From: Herpetospermum pedunculosum
Lineage: Eukaryota > Streptophyta > Magnoliopsida > Cucurbitales > Cucurbitaceae
DNA: 64,000 bases
Direction of reading: 5' to 3'
NCBI GenBank assembly: GCA_028017165.1
Contig: CM051531.1
Span: forward strand, 47,245,893-47,309,892
Positions 22,690-33,117 of this stretch are shown here, one piece after another. Position numbers and translations under genes: made by a program. Within the stretch, counting starts at the first letter, position 1. Each line of letters starts with the position of its first letter. The notes beneath the pieces are model-generated. The model was not told the DNA's origin. It ran no database searches and worked only from the letters and a program-made list of their open reading frames with translations.

Positions 22690-23460
22690 GAAACTTTCAT
22701 CGGATTGACAAACTGAATTGAAATCGCCTTCCCTCTCTTCCCTTTGGCTCCGTCGACCAAGCCTCTGTTTGTCTCGTCTATGAAGTTCAGAAAACTAATT
22801 TAAGTTTTCTAACTTTCTTTTTCATCTATAGTCAAGTCGTCTCGCGCCAAATCCCCTCGCCAAGTCACCTGCTTCAAACCTCTCACCATCTCTCAACTTC
22901 CATCTCGCCTCTCAATCATCGTCGTCGGTCGTCTCTCTCAATCATTAAATGACACCATAAATACCCGAAAAATATAGAAATGATAAAAAAAATATTGGTT
23001 TAAGAATAAACCATTTTTAAAAATATCTAGAGTTATTAATAATAATCATAATAAAAAATTAGTATTATTTAATAAAATATAATATTATAATAATAATATA
23101 ATAATAATAATAATAATAAATATAAAATATAAAAAAAGCGCAGGTCTTCGTTTTCACGAAGACCCACGCTCCCCCTCCTTCCTCAAGTCTCCCTCTCGCT
23201 CAAGTCTCCCTCTCTCTCACTCCCTCAGCTCCAACCACCCACGCCGTCGTCCAGTCGATCTCTCTCCCTCTCCGATCCAACATGCCTTCGTCGCCCCTCG
23301 CTCAGCCGCAAGCATCGCCGTAATGCCACCGGCGTTTGGCCCACAACCAAACCCTACATTCCCAAACGCCGTCGGGCAGAGTCTCATCGATTCCATTCAC
23401 TTGACTCCCAGGTCGTTCTCTACCTTTCCGACAACGCTTCTCAAATCAGGTTTCCATATA
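22690..23460 (+). other. GC-richer leader and first-exon-like segment inside the CACTA element
   Basis: Pyrimidine-rich blocks with CTCAAGTCTCCCTCTC duplicated near 23180 and 23200, then an open frame from 23323. A second frame reads DSQVVLYLSDNASQIR just before a GTTTCC that could be a splice donor. I cannot assign a parent gene. It could be a captured 5' exon. Confidence 0.35.
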
Positions 23461-23620
23461 ACTTCTTCTTTCATTAGTCTCTTCTTTCTTACCTGCATAT
23501 TCGAATTTCTGGAGCTTGAGAAGTTTGAATGAATAGTAATATTCTAAGCTTGAGAAATATGGAAGTTGGAGATAACCATCATATTATAAATAGTAAAATT
23601 CTTTCTATATAATCCTCTAG

Positions 23621-23674
23621 GCTTACAGCAACAAGGAGATTTTCCTCTGTGAACTTATCAGCAATTCCTCTGAT
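23621..23674 (+). pseudogene. HSP90: Captured HSP90 exon fragment
   Basis: Between a CCTCTAG acceptor-like site and a GTAAAA donor-like site, 18 codons read AYSNKEIFLCELISNSSD. This is the conserved N-terminal ATPase motif of HSP90 (YSNKEIFLRELISN-SD), with Cys where Arg is expected. Only these residues are present, so it cannot make a chaperone. The fragment is in the sense orientation of the CACTA interior. Its short length keeps the call at moderate-high confidence; the match is from knowledge of the family, not from a search. Confidence 0.72.
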
Positions 23675-25401
23675 GTAAAATCTCTTTTGCTTTTCTTTCA
23701 TCCCATTTCGCCTGTATTGTTCTTAGGAGATTCTAATGTTTTATTTTGAAGTTTTTTAATTTTATTTTATTTCTAACTTTGTATAAGAAATAGTGTGTCC
23801 AAGGAAAGTAAAGCTTATCAGCTTGTACATCTTGAGCTGAATGTGTCCATTTTCCAGAGAAGATTGAATTTGAGGTATAGTTTTCCGTCAAAGGAATTTA
23901 ACGAGTAGTTTGTGTATGCTTGTTTTATTCCCACTGTTCTTTTATCATGAAAATACTGTAGTTTGGCTGCACATTTTTTGCAAGATTTCTTTTGTTTGCT
24001 GCCTTGCCATTTTTATGGTTAAAACATGCTGCTACATATCTAGATACAATCCTCTGTTTATCAGCTATCTCATGTTTCAAAAAGGAAATTAAGCATGTTT
24101 TAAATATAAAATGGCCCATTTCTAACATCTGGTCACTCCATATCCAATGTGAGATGTTTGTTCATTGAGTTGTCATCCCCACACTTGGGGCAGATGATTT
24201 CACTCAAATCAGTTTCTACTTCTACAAGTCATTTGGTTTTAAATTACTTGCTCTGTTACTCCTTTTAGTTAATCATGTGAATTGTTGCTTCTCTGTACTT
24301 ATACTACATACATTATGCATCTAATTCTAACGATACCTGGTTGTAAATTAACAATGCAAGGAAGCAATACTTTTGGCCAATTTGATGTCTGTTGGGAGTG
24401 TTTCTGCAGATTTCATTTACAATTATGTATACCATTGTTACTATTTCTCTTAAGCATGGCCTTAGCCATTTCATGTTTTCAGTGTATCGCCATGCAGTTG
24501 CCCTTTTTCTTCTTGCCCCTTTTGCTCTCATTCTTGAAAGGTCCATTTCTCTCTCTCTATATATATATTAGGTCATACAGGGAGCCCTTTGATCTCTATG
24601 TTAACTTTTATTGCTTTTTATGTGTTATAGGAAAACGAGGCCTCCAATGACATTCCCCAGAAGAATTTTGTTGCTTGGTTTTCTAGAGTAATTCTCCTTT
24701 TCTCTCCTCTATTTGAAGTATATACAAATGTTAGTCTGTGTGGTTTGGACTGGTTTAATTATTTGAAGTATATACAGAAGACTTTGCTACGTGACCTAGA
24801 CTTGTTTGGCTACTATGAGTTTTTTTTATAAGACGAGGGTCAATTGAACTTATGTGTTGTAATGATCTTTCTAAACTTTAATGTCATAAATCCATTTATG
24901 AACTTTTATCGGCTTGCTTGTGTGTATTGTAATGTTATCTTTTGCTCGTCAATTAAAGCCAAATGAAATCCAAAACAAATAAAAAACTGAACCTAAAAAG
25001 TGTAAACAGGGTACAAAAATGAATTGCTTGGGGCTAATGAATTTGAATCGAAAAGGTAGGGTTTTGTTTTGATTCTCTGTTTGCTCTACTCTCTGTAAAT
25101 TATTTCCCTTCCCTTCCCTTAATGTAAAAATGATTAAGGTAATCCTTTTCTCGAACTTCTTCTGAGTGAAATTAATTAATGAGGGAGGAACCCCTCATCT
25201 CTTAGTATTTAGAGCGAATTTTAGATTAATGTTACCCCATTCACTAACTTCATTTCTTCTTAGTCAAGTTCTTATTGCTCCAATAGGTTCATCTAAAGCA
25301 TTTGGATGGTAATATTGAAGAGGTAATTAAGTCTTTGCAGCGTTATTGTTCATAAACATCTTTGTTGTGCTGGCCTCATCGAGTTAACTATACTGAAACA
25401 G

Positions 25402-25641
25402 GTTCTATATTCACTACCGATGCATTTGGGGCAAGGTATCCAGGCCTCACGGTAACAGTGACATTATTCGAGCTAAGTTTATGTCAAACTTGCCCCCCAA
25501 AATCCATGGTAAAGTGGAATGAATAATTGTTTCTTAAAATTTGTTAAATGATGGTAAATGGGATATGTTTTCTCATTGAATTACTGGGCAATTTTGCAGA
25601 GTGACAAAGCTAGGGTGTTTATGTACCCCAACAATATATGA
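25402..25641 (+). pseudogene. RPL35A: Captured 3' part of a ribosomal protein eL33 (RPL35A) gene
   Basis: Exon-like block 25402-25509, after AAACAG, reads HYRCIWGKVSRPHGNSDII and RAKFMSNLPPKIH before a GTAAAG donor. A second block, 25600-25641 after TTTTGCAG, reads SDKARVFMYPNNI and then a stop. Together they match the C-terminal third of plant eL33 (family: HYRCIWGKVTRPHGNSG, FKSNLPPK, RVFMYPSNI), including the end of the protein. A few extra bases before HYRC and mismatched phase at the junction show decay. It is flanked by unrelated exon-like pieces, so it is a transduplicated fragment rather than a functional gene. Confidence 0.85.
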
Positions 25642-25939
25642 GGTAGACACCCCCTACCTCCACTTTTTTAGTCTTAGAAATTGTTAGTTAGCATTTTGGC
25701 AATTAGTAGCACAAAGGAAAAAATAAATTATATGAAATCAACAGTCATAGTTCTCTGTTTGGATTATTTGTTCGTCAGCTTGGAACCAAGGTAATTTCTC
25801 CTCCTTGAGAGCAATTTGATGGCAAATATAACATTTCTCTGTTTGGATTTTCATTTTTTTCCAGATGATCCTTGCTTTCATTTTACACGATTTTCAACTG
25901 ATCTCAGTTTTGTTTTTTGTGTATTATGTTACGCTTTTA

Positions 25940-27030
25940 GGAGACAGTTGATGTTAAATTGGTTAACAAATTTCGGTAATGCTTGGGAGAATTTTATGAT
26001 CGGCACAGGTCTTGATTCAAACAGTGGACCTCCTCATGATTATCGAGTGTTAGAAAGCAACGTTTTCCAAGTCTTAAAGGTACTCGATTCTTCTTCTTCT
26101 TCTGAATTGAAATCCGTTTATCCACACCACAAGGAAGTTGTTCTTGAGTCCCGCTTGCTAACTGCTAAGTTTGATTTTGTTTTTATTGTTTGGTGAGTGT
26201 GAATGAACTCTGTTTCAGATTGATACTGCCTGTTTATATGTGCATTATTATTTTGGGCTATGTATATGAGATATGGATTGCAAAATGATCTTTTCCAAAT
26301 GAACCAAGTTAGTAGATCGAACCAGATATATGTTCATATTAGAACCAAGTTAGTTTCAAGATTGATGATGGACTAAAATAGAACCAAGTTAGTTTAGGAG
26401 CTAAAATAGAGATTTCTAAATTGAAAATGGAGTAAATCTAAAATAATTCATTATGGCATAACTGCTTTATTTCTATTCCTCTTTTCAATAAATTACCGTA
26501 CTTCTCTTGCTACTTCTTCCAATATGTATGCTTTGTTTTGCTTTACTTATTCATTAGGATTTTTGTGATAGTTTATTCATCTTTCTTAAATAGAAAAAAT
26601 TGAAAAATGACATGAAGAAATGGCATGCCAACTTTTGAAGAGGTTTGCATCTCATGTTGCATGATTCTATATTTCTATTTGACATGTGATTCTATATTTT
26701 TATTTAGATAAATGTTTTCTAAATGAGTCTTGTTATTGTTGTTTCTCTGTTTTCTAGATCATAGATCATAGATTTGGTGTTGATTCATTACAACATAAAT
26801 ATGGAGGTGGATTTCTCTCCTCGGTGATCTTTGATTCATTAGAACTACTTTCCGATCTGATCTTTCTAATAAGTCCATTTTTCATCTACAACATAAATAT
26901 TTTTTTACTAAATTATCCTAGGTTGATATTGAATTCATAGACATAAATAACTCTTACCTTTTTCTTCTTATTCATAAAATGTCAATTTCAGGCACTTGGG
27001 TTTACTGACATGTTTCTTCATAAGGCAGAG
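25940..27030 (+). other. Further exon-like pieces in the CACTA interior, parents unknown
   Basis: Segments with acceptor-like starts and donor-like ends include ETVDVKLVNKF (near 25941), IGTGLDSNSGPPHDYRVLES (near 26000), IIDHRFGVDSLQHKYGG (near 26759) and ALGFTDMFLHKAE (near 26999). An earlier one near 24632 reads ENEASNDIPQKNFVAWFSR. I do not recognise the parent proteins. They may be captured exons or the worn remains of the element's own gene. Confidence 0.35.
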
Positions 27031-27659
27031 GTATTTTACTTATGATTTTGGTAATTATCTCTTTCATATTCCTTACTACTACTGTCTTTCGGTGCTTATC
27101 AGAATTTACTTTTCTTTCAAATTTCTCTATTGCAAGCGGAAAAACTTATTTTCACTTGGTACTGCATAAGACTTAGTAGTTTTCTAACCTCATGAAAAGT
27201 TACATGTAATATATTTTTGTATTTTTTAGAGAAGGAGATCAATATAATGTGTGCAATGTGGCTGGACCACAATGAATTGTGGATGAAACAATTAATCACG
27301 AACTAGATTTGTTCTTTTAATGGTTAGTTGTACTCGTGTACTTAGAAAACAATGTTCGAGATAGATTTAAAGTTTCTGAATTTCTTTGTTTCCTTTTCTT
27401 TCTTTAGTTTGCCCTCTTTACTTTCCTAAAGTCTTGAATAGCTCAAGAGTGAGTTTATCTCGAAATATTTTCGGTATATTTTTCCATGGTTCCATGTCCT
27501 ATGAAATTATTCTCGAATTTACGAAGTATAAATCCCTAGGTGATGTATGTTGTATTACACATCAAGTAAAGCTTTGCAAAATAAAGATAGGATATCGGTT
27601 ATGTCAATTTGTTGATTTGACTTGCATTGTGGCATTGTTGTAATTTTGATAAGACTAAG

Positions 27660-27920
27660 CACATCGTTAACTGTTTAGGCACTTTTTAGGTTCGTTTGAG
27701 ATTAAAATAACTTTGTAGGCACTTGCTAGGTTCGTTTGAGGTTAAAATGATACTTGGTAACTTTGTAGGCACTTTTAGACTATTTTGCACTTTTAGAATA
27801 TTTTAGACACTTTTTAGGTTCGTTTGAGATTAAGAATGACACTTGTTAACTTTTTAGGCACTTGTTAGGTTCGTTTGAAATTAAAATAACACTTTGGTAA
27901 CTTTGTAGGCATTTAAACAA
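27660..27920. repeat. CACTA-internal tandem repeats (reverse of 13740-14180)
   Basis: Repeated TAGGTTCGTTTGAGATTAAA followed by GTAACTTTGTAGGCACTT. The block is inverted relative to the element at 12484-15770, as expected for two family members in opposite orientation. Confidence 0.82.
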
Positions 27921-28554
27921 TGGTTTGTTGATGAAGAGTTTCTAATTGTCATGGATGGATGGATGTAGAGTTTTTAATTGCTTGCTGATTAAGTTAGTAT
28001 TATAGTCCAATATTGACTTGTTTTGATAGACTCATCATTTTTGTACTTTTATATTTGGGGAAGAGAGGAAATAAGAGATGAGAACAATTTGGTTGAGATT
28101 ATTCCTACAATAATGTCTTCTTCAATATTTATTGCAGGAACTACAAAGAGGTCGTCAAAATATTTTCTCAAGCTAGAAGTGGATATTGCAACAAATGATA
28201 GGCTTTTCTGTTAGGTTAGATAATATATATTCCATTTTGTTATGCAACATTTTACCGTTAATGTTGCAACAATTTAAGTTAGTTTCAATATTGTATACAT
28301 ATGAATTAGTTTATGTAAAAGTTATGAATTTTGGTATTTCAATGATACATAGATCTTATTTCAATGATATTGAATTGTGTCAAATTTAGATTTATTTATT
28401 TTGCTTTGTTTCACAGGTATGCATATCGATAGGTATATTTATATTTGTAATTTTCATTATTATTAATTAATAATAATAATAATAATAATAATGACAATTA
28501 AAAATATAAATATTAATATATTTAGATTTGATAAAAAAAAAATCTATTATTGAT

Positions 28555-28978
28555 TTTGTGACAAAAAAATCATGTCATTGAATTCGTTTTGTTGACTCAC
28601 AATAGTTGTGGTCTTCAAGCTATTAATGACAGAAAAATTAAGTCATCAAAGCGTACACAATTTACTGTCTTCCATTCCGATTGGATGACAAATAAAAACT
28701 GTCGTCAATTAAGTTTACATGACAAAATATGGTATGAGTGGTCATTCAGTGACAATGTTTAAGTGTCATAAAATAAGGTCTCTTGACTGAAAATAATTGT
28801 CATTAACAGTATTAAAAAGACAGAAAAAAACTGTCACCAAACGAAGATTGACGACAGTTTTCGGTTTTTGTCATCTATAGAGTAAAGAAGGCAGGGGCTA
28901 TAACGACTGAAAAAAAATGTCATCTAAAGTCCTGATGACAGTTTTTATTTGTCATCATAGCCCCGATTTCTACTAGTG
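28555..28978. promoter_or_regulatory. CACTA subterminal motif cluster
   Basis: More than a dozen GATGACA, TGTCATC and close variants on both strands within 420 bp of the terminus. In En/Spm such clustered short motifs are binding sites for the element-encoded DNA-binding protein. That function is inferred by analogy. Confidence 0.7.
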
Positions 28979-28981
28979 AGA

Positions 28982-29560
28982 CGTTAATCAACATTCTTTT
29001 AAGACTATCGGATGTCAATCAACATTCATCTAAGGTTATTAGACACCAATCTCCAAGTGTATAATTCAACTATTAGACCTCAAATACTAGAGGTGTATCA
29101 ACGACAATCATTTTAAGTATATCAGATATACGTGTATCAACAGACAATCAATTCAAGTATATCAGAGGTATCAACATGCAATCATTTAGGTTAGTGATTA
29201 ACACGTGATTACTTTGGATTGCTAGGAGATGATATTTTTTACTTTTCAACTTTTAATAGTTGGAATTCCGTTTTTTGTGTTTAAGGTGTGCCTAATTTTT
29301 TTTTTTTTTTTGCCATATATGTAAATATGAATCATGTTGCTATAAATGCAATTTTTCATTCTTTTTTTACTATTTTTGCAACTCCCGATTAAAAATCATT
29401 TGAAATATTTAGGAAGGAATATTGGGGAAAGCAAGTTTGGGATAGGGTAAAGAAGATAATGGAGATAATTCTTGACTCATGGAGTTTGATCATCGATAAG
29501 TTTTTGACAAGTATGATAAATAAATGCCAAAAAGAAGAGAAAAGAGATACATTTATTTTT
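28982..29560. other. AT-rich spacer downstream of the CACTA element
   Basis: Short repeated phrases such as CAATCAACATTC and AAGTATATCAGA at 28982-29190, resembling text upstream of the element at 22000-22170, so the CACTA inserted into a locally repetitive tract. No gene. Confidence 0.5.
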
Positions 29561-29850
29561 TCAAATTTTCAAAAACGAAAAAGTAGCCCATCAAATATTG
29601 TAGTGGTGTCAACAAAAGGGTTATTCTCAAAACAAAGAAATGGCAGAATCTTCTCCAACTGTGTTCGTACCTATCCATCCCTATGGGATTATGTTATTAT
29701 TTTGGTTGCTTTCATGGTCTAAAAAATCTACCTTATTTCCTAGCTACAACACTTCTAATATTGCCCTTAATTGGAAGGCTTTTATGTAATTCATCTCGGG
29801 TCTTTGTATGTTTCTCAGATACTCAATAAAGTATTCTCTTTGAAATAACA
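29560..29850 (+). pseudogene. LINE 3'-terminal coding remnant
   Basis: The frame reads VVSTKGLFSKQRNGRIFSNC, then YPSLWDYVIILVAFMV, then SNIALNWKAFM, the pattern that ends plant LINE polyproteins after the zinc-binding domain. An AATAAAGTATT near 29824 could be the polyadenylation signal. Related ends are at 31690 and 43600. Confidence 0.55.
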
Positions 29851-30560
29851 AAAGAATTATTCTTATGAAGCGATTAGCTAGGTCAAAGTATTATTAAGAT
29901 TTCGAATTACTAATCTTTTAGTCGAAGTTATATGTCTTAAAGCAAGTGAAGTAGGGTGAGGATTGTGATGGGAAGTATAGAGAAGAAAAGAGAGAGAGAG
30001 CATGTGGGTGGGGGAGAGAAAAGAGCAGAGAAAGGGAGGCTGTGTGGAGGGGTCTTGGAATTCTGCGCCCACCTTTGATTGCTGGTCTTCGTACGTACCC
30101 ATAACAGCAACCACTCCTCTTTTATGTCTTTCCCTAATTTCTTTTCTCTTTGTCACCCATTTTCACAGACATCTTTACAATCACATTTCACCCTTTTTCT
30201 CTAACCCCTCCCTCTATGTTTCTAACATACACACATCTCTCTCTCTCTCTTTCTCTCTTGGTTTTTGTGAAAGTTATATCGTTTATTATTACTCACCTTA
30301 TTTTCAAAAGTTTGCCCATATATCCCTCTAGCTTTGATTGAATTGCACTAAACTAATGCCAACAAAAACAAAAGTGATACCTTGGAGAGCTTTCTTCTGT
30401 GTATTCATTCCATTATTTGAAGGAAAGTGCTTCTTCACACACACATATATATATATATATATATACGCGTTCGTATTGAAATAAGTGCCCTCCAACTCTC
30501 TACTAGAAGGGACCATTTGGCTTGTGGATCCTCTCCTCTCTTTAGCATTTGATTGAAAAA
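29851..30560. other. Low-copy-looking intergenic sequence, purine- then pyrimidine-rich
   Basis: A GA-rich stretch at 29980-30040 and CT-rich stretches at 30180-30260 could be the leader of a divergent transcript. The two open frames at 29878-30331 lie on opposite strands over the same bases and have no domain. A CA/TA microsatellite sits at 30438-30465. Confidence 0.4.
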
Positions 30561-31110
30561 CATAGGGTAGGATTTCTCTTCCTAGACATGTGACCAAGCA
30601 AAGAAGGAAGGAGGGGGACAGTTACCCATAATCTGTTTAGCATTTGATTAGGAAACATGTCATAAATTATAAAATTGTTGGGAGTGCGAACAAAGTCTCA
30701 CATTGGTTAGAAGAAAGAGAAGATGATATATAAGTGAGGGACAATATCTCTAAAAGCAAAGTCATGAGGGTTTAGGCTCAAAGTGGACAATATCATGAGT
30801 TATGTTGTTCCTAACAAAAATTTCTCTTCCAAAACATGTATGATGGAGCGAACAAGGAAGGAGGGGGACATTTACCCATAATCTGTTTAGCATTTGATTA
30901 TGAAACATGTCATAAAATTGTTGGGAATGCGACCAAAGTCCCACATGAGGGTTTAGGCCCAAAGTGGACAATATCATAAGTTACGTTGTTCCTAACAAAA
31001 ATTTGTCTTCCAAAACATGTGATGGAGCGAAAAAGGAAAGAGGGGGACAGGTACCCATAATCTCTTTAGTATATATTTGATTCGAAAACGTAGCATTTAT
31101 TTTCTCTTCC
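30560..31110 (+). repeat. Tandem repeats carrying an snRNA-type upstream element
   Basis: Three copies, of uneven length, share AAGGAAGGAGGGGGACA, CCCATAATCTGTTTAGCATT, and GGTTTAGGCYCAAAGTGGAC followed by AATATCAT. Two contain AAAGTCYCACATTGG/GAG (30692, 30935). In the first, a TATATAAG (30727) follows about 20 bases later. The pair resembles the USE (RTCCCACATCG) and TATA box of plant snRNA promoters. The same unit occurs on the minus strand at 59690-60300. Confidence 0.7.
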
Positions 31111-31404
31111 GAGACACTAGAGCAAAAAGAAGGAAGGAGGGGAATAATTGCCCCTTTTAGTAGTCTAACGTTCAAAAAACTATTATGAAAATAAAAATTA
31201 GGGTTTTAAAGTTTCCAGTTTTAATTTTTTAGCACCCAACTCCTAAACTTTTAAAATCGAAAGATTATATATAAATTAGAAGATTTAAATTCGATCTTCT
31301 AGAAAGGTTTCTAGCTTCCTGTTTCTAGATTTGATCTTCTATCATCGCTCTTATGTCGATAACCTTTGGTCCATCTTATTTAATGAATCAAGATTGTTCG
31401 CATC

Positions 31405-31472
31405 CACCGAGTCTTTGAACGCAACTTGCGCTCGGAGCCTTTTGGCCGAGGGCACGCCTGCCTGGGCGTCAC
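31405..31472 (+). rRNA. 3' end of 5.8S rRNA (partial, ectopic)
   Basis: The sequence from CGAGTCTTTGAACGCA through TTTTGGCCGAGGGCACG to GGGCGTCAC is the highly conserved 3' part of plant 5.8S rRNA, about 68 of the usual 164 nt. Differences from the usual plant sequence include AACTTGCGCTCGGAG in place of AAGTTGCGCCCGAAG. It lies outside any rDNA repeat and is not expected to be functional. Confidence 0.92.
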
Positions 31473-31684
31473 GCATCGCTTCCCCCCACGCAACCTCATC
31501 TTCGGGTGGGTTCTTTGCGCCGGCGGGGAACACGCTGGCCTCCCGTTGGCCTCCCGTGCGCACCGTCGCGCGGATGGCTTAAATTTGAGTCCTCGACGCC
31601 TGTCGTCGCGACACTACGGTGGTTGATCCAACCTCGGTACCGCGTCGCGACCTCCAACACTAATAAAGGACTCCCTTAAAAAAA
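31473..31684 (+). other. Partial ITS2 with oligo(A) end: retroposed pre-rRNA
   Basis: GC-rich sequence directly following the 5.8S end begins CATCGCTTCCCCCC, the usual start of ITS2, and includes GCGGATGGCTTAAATTTGAG and TCGCGAC phrases typical of this spacer. It stops before any 28S sequence and passes into nine A (31678-31686). A 17-bp duplication, AAGATTGTTCGCATCCA (31390-31406) and AAGATTGTTTGCATCCA (31685-31701), brackets the whole rRNA piece. The structure is that of LINE-mediated retroposition of an adenylated pre-rRNA fragment. Confidence 0.85.
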
Positions 31685-31920
31685 AAGATTGTTTGCATCC
31701 AGACCAAATAATTTTGAAACTTTCTTATCTGAAGGTTTTGACATCTCTCAGACATCGACCACAAACATCCTTTGGAGCAACATATTTAGTGCCATTTTAT
31801 GGAACTTATGCTTGGAACGTAACAACCGAATTTTCAATGATAGTTTGAAGATTTTTTCTCAACTTTGGGGACGATATCATCTTCAATGCTGCTTCGTGGT
31901 GCTTGAAATCTAAATTATTT

Positions 31921-32610
31921 TCAAGTAATTTTCTTCTCTCGTTATATTTTAAAAATTGGTGAAACTAATAGAAGTTACTACTCCAAGTAGTTTGGATCTT
32001 TACACACGATTCAACCAAAAAAACAAGAAACAAAAAAAAAAGTTCTAGAAAAATTCTATGTGCTTGGTTTTTTAGTTTGATTCTTGGCGTTTTCTTTAGA
32101 TTGTTGTCTTCATAACATCCGTACCTGTACATATTCTTCCAACATTCATCATTTTTATTATGACAATATCATTGTAACTTTGTCCTGTTTTTTTTCTCTC
32201 TCTCTCTATCATGTACACACATGCACACACAGATGTTTTTTTGACGAAAAATATGAGCCAATCAAAATTTGAAGTAAAAGAAATTGAGCCATGTGAGTAG
32301 GAACACCATTACCTGTTAAAGCTTCATATGACTTATCCTACTTTTTTTGTATCATACAATTTGAAGACAAAGACACACCAATAATAAGAGATGTCGTTGA
32401 AAGGACTTTTAGCATCAAATGAGGTCAACAGTTTTCACTTCAAAATCAGAGCTGCATTAAAAGGTGTGTGTTGAGAATAATAATGTACTCAAAATTTTAG
32501 GTCTAAAATCTTACTTTCTTCTGAAATTCCCATTGTGTAGTTTTACTCAATCCTTATACTCATAAATTATAATTTAGTTCTTAAAATTTGTGCCAACATA
32601 GGGATAATTC
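31921..32610. other. Intergenic spacer
   Basis: AT-rich with a CT microsatellite (32190-32210) and a short CA-rich patch after it. The 62-codon frame at 32084-32272 has no domain. Nothing else is supported. Confidence 0.5.
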
Positions 32611-32705
32611 GTTTTTTTTTTCTCCGTAAGTGTCTAGGCTAGCTTACGCACACCACGACAAATCTCACGAGACAACTATCTGACCCTACAACATTTGAGT
32701 ACCAA
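32611..32705 (-). mobile_element. 3' fragment of a SINE, minus strand
   Basis: CCGTAAGTGTCTAGGCTAGC followed by TTACGCACACCACGACAAAT and CTCACGAGACAAC is, in reverse, the widespread 3' module of some plant SINEs (the AGCYGGCCCAAACACTTACG type). The 5' part is missing. A T run (32610-32620) lies on the tail side. Confidence 0.55.
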
Positions 32706-32903
32706 AAAAAACTCGTAGAACATTTACTCTTTTCATTGAGATTGGAGGGATTGAAATCTCCATACCTCTATATATATTTGTTTGTTGCCATGATGATGTG
32801 AACTTTAAATAAGTTCTTATTATGGTGTTTAGTAATGATGAGATTACATTTTGGTTAAATGTATATGAATCTTTATGGAAATTCTAAGCATTAAAATTTT
32901 TGG

Positions 32904-33117
32904 AAGTATACAAAATTGTAACAATCCCGGTTGACTTAGTGGTCATGAAGGATCTTGGGACTATTAAAACCCTCCTAGGGAGAATGACTTTAATCCTTGG
33001 TGGCCATCTACATAAGAATTAATTTCCAACGGATTTTATGTTGAGAATAGCCGAAGTGCCCGTAAGCTGGCCCAAACACTTACGACCCGGAAAAAAAAAA
33101 AGTATACATGACTGTAA
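32904..33117 (+). mobile_element. Full-length SINE with degenerate duplication
   Basis: The body, 32922-33099, begins CCCGGTTGACTTAGTGGTCA and ends with GTAAGCTGGCCCAAACACTT, ACGACCCGG and 11 A. Flanking words AAGTATACAAAATTGTAA (32904-32921) and AAGTATACATGACTGTAA (33100-33117) agree at 15 of 18 positions. The end module matches the fragment at 32611 in reverse. Confidence 0.78.

Larger units (their letters stand above)
22173..28978 (+). mobile_element. CACTA (En/Spm) element carrying host-gene exon fragments
   Basis: The termini are CACTACTAGAAAAAT at 22173 and, reverse-complemented, CACTAGTAGAAATCGGG at 28978. A 3-bp target duplication AGA lies at 22170-22172 and 28979-28981, as CACTA elements make. 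Subterminal GATGACA/TGTCATC motifs are sparse on the left (22195-22340) and dense on the right (28555-28960). The interior has no recognisable transposase. Instead it holds intron-exon-like sequence on the plus strand, with exon fragments resembling HSP90 (23621-23674) and ribosomal protein eL33 (25402-25509, 25600-25641). The element is 6806 bp, non-autonomous, and of the gene-fragment-carrying type. Confidence 0.88.
31320..31920 (+). pseudogene. LINE fragment interrupted by a retroposed rRNA piece
   Basis: Before the insertion the frame reads HRSYVDNLWSILFNESRLFA. After it, the frame resumes with SRPNNFETFLSEGF, then LWSNIFSAILWNLCLERNNR, and IFNDSLKIFSQLW, the zinc-binding and C-terminal region of plant LINEs. 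The reading frame rejoins cleanly when the insert and one duplication are ignored, which confirms the insert is secondary. Confidence 0.75.

Noticed and set aside
24282..24650. 122-codon plus-strand frame in the CACTA interior
   Set aside because: Hydrophobic low-complexity text in an intron-like region; no family resemblance.
30002..30331. 109-codon plus-strand frame and its antisense at 29878-30156
   Set aside because: Opposite-strand frames over the same simple-sequence DNA, no domain.
30385..30440. Possible miR319-type hairpin (GGAGAGCTTTCTTCTG resembles the star strand)
   Set aside because: No complementary mature-like arm within a precursor distance; the match is to part of the star strand only.
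31405..31680. Functional rDNA unit
   Set aside because: Only the 5.8S end and part of ITS2 are present, with a tail and duplications; no 18S or 28S nearby.
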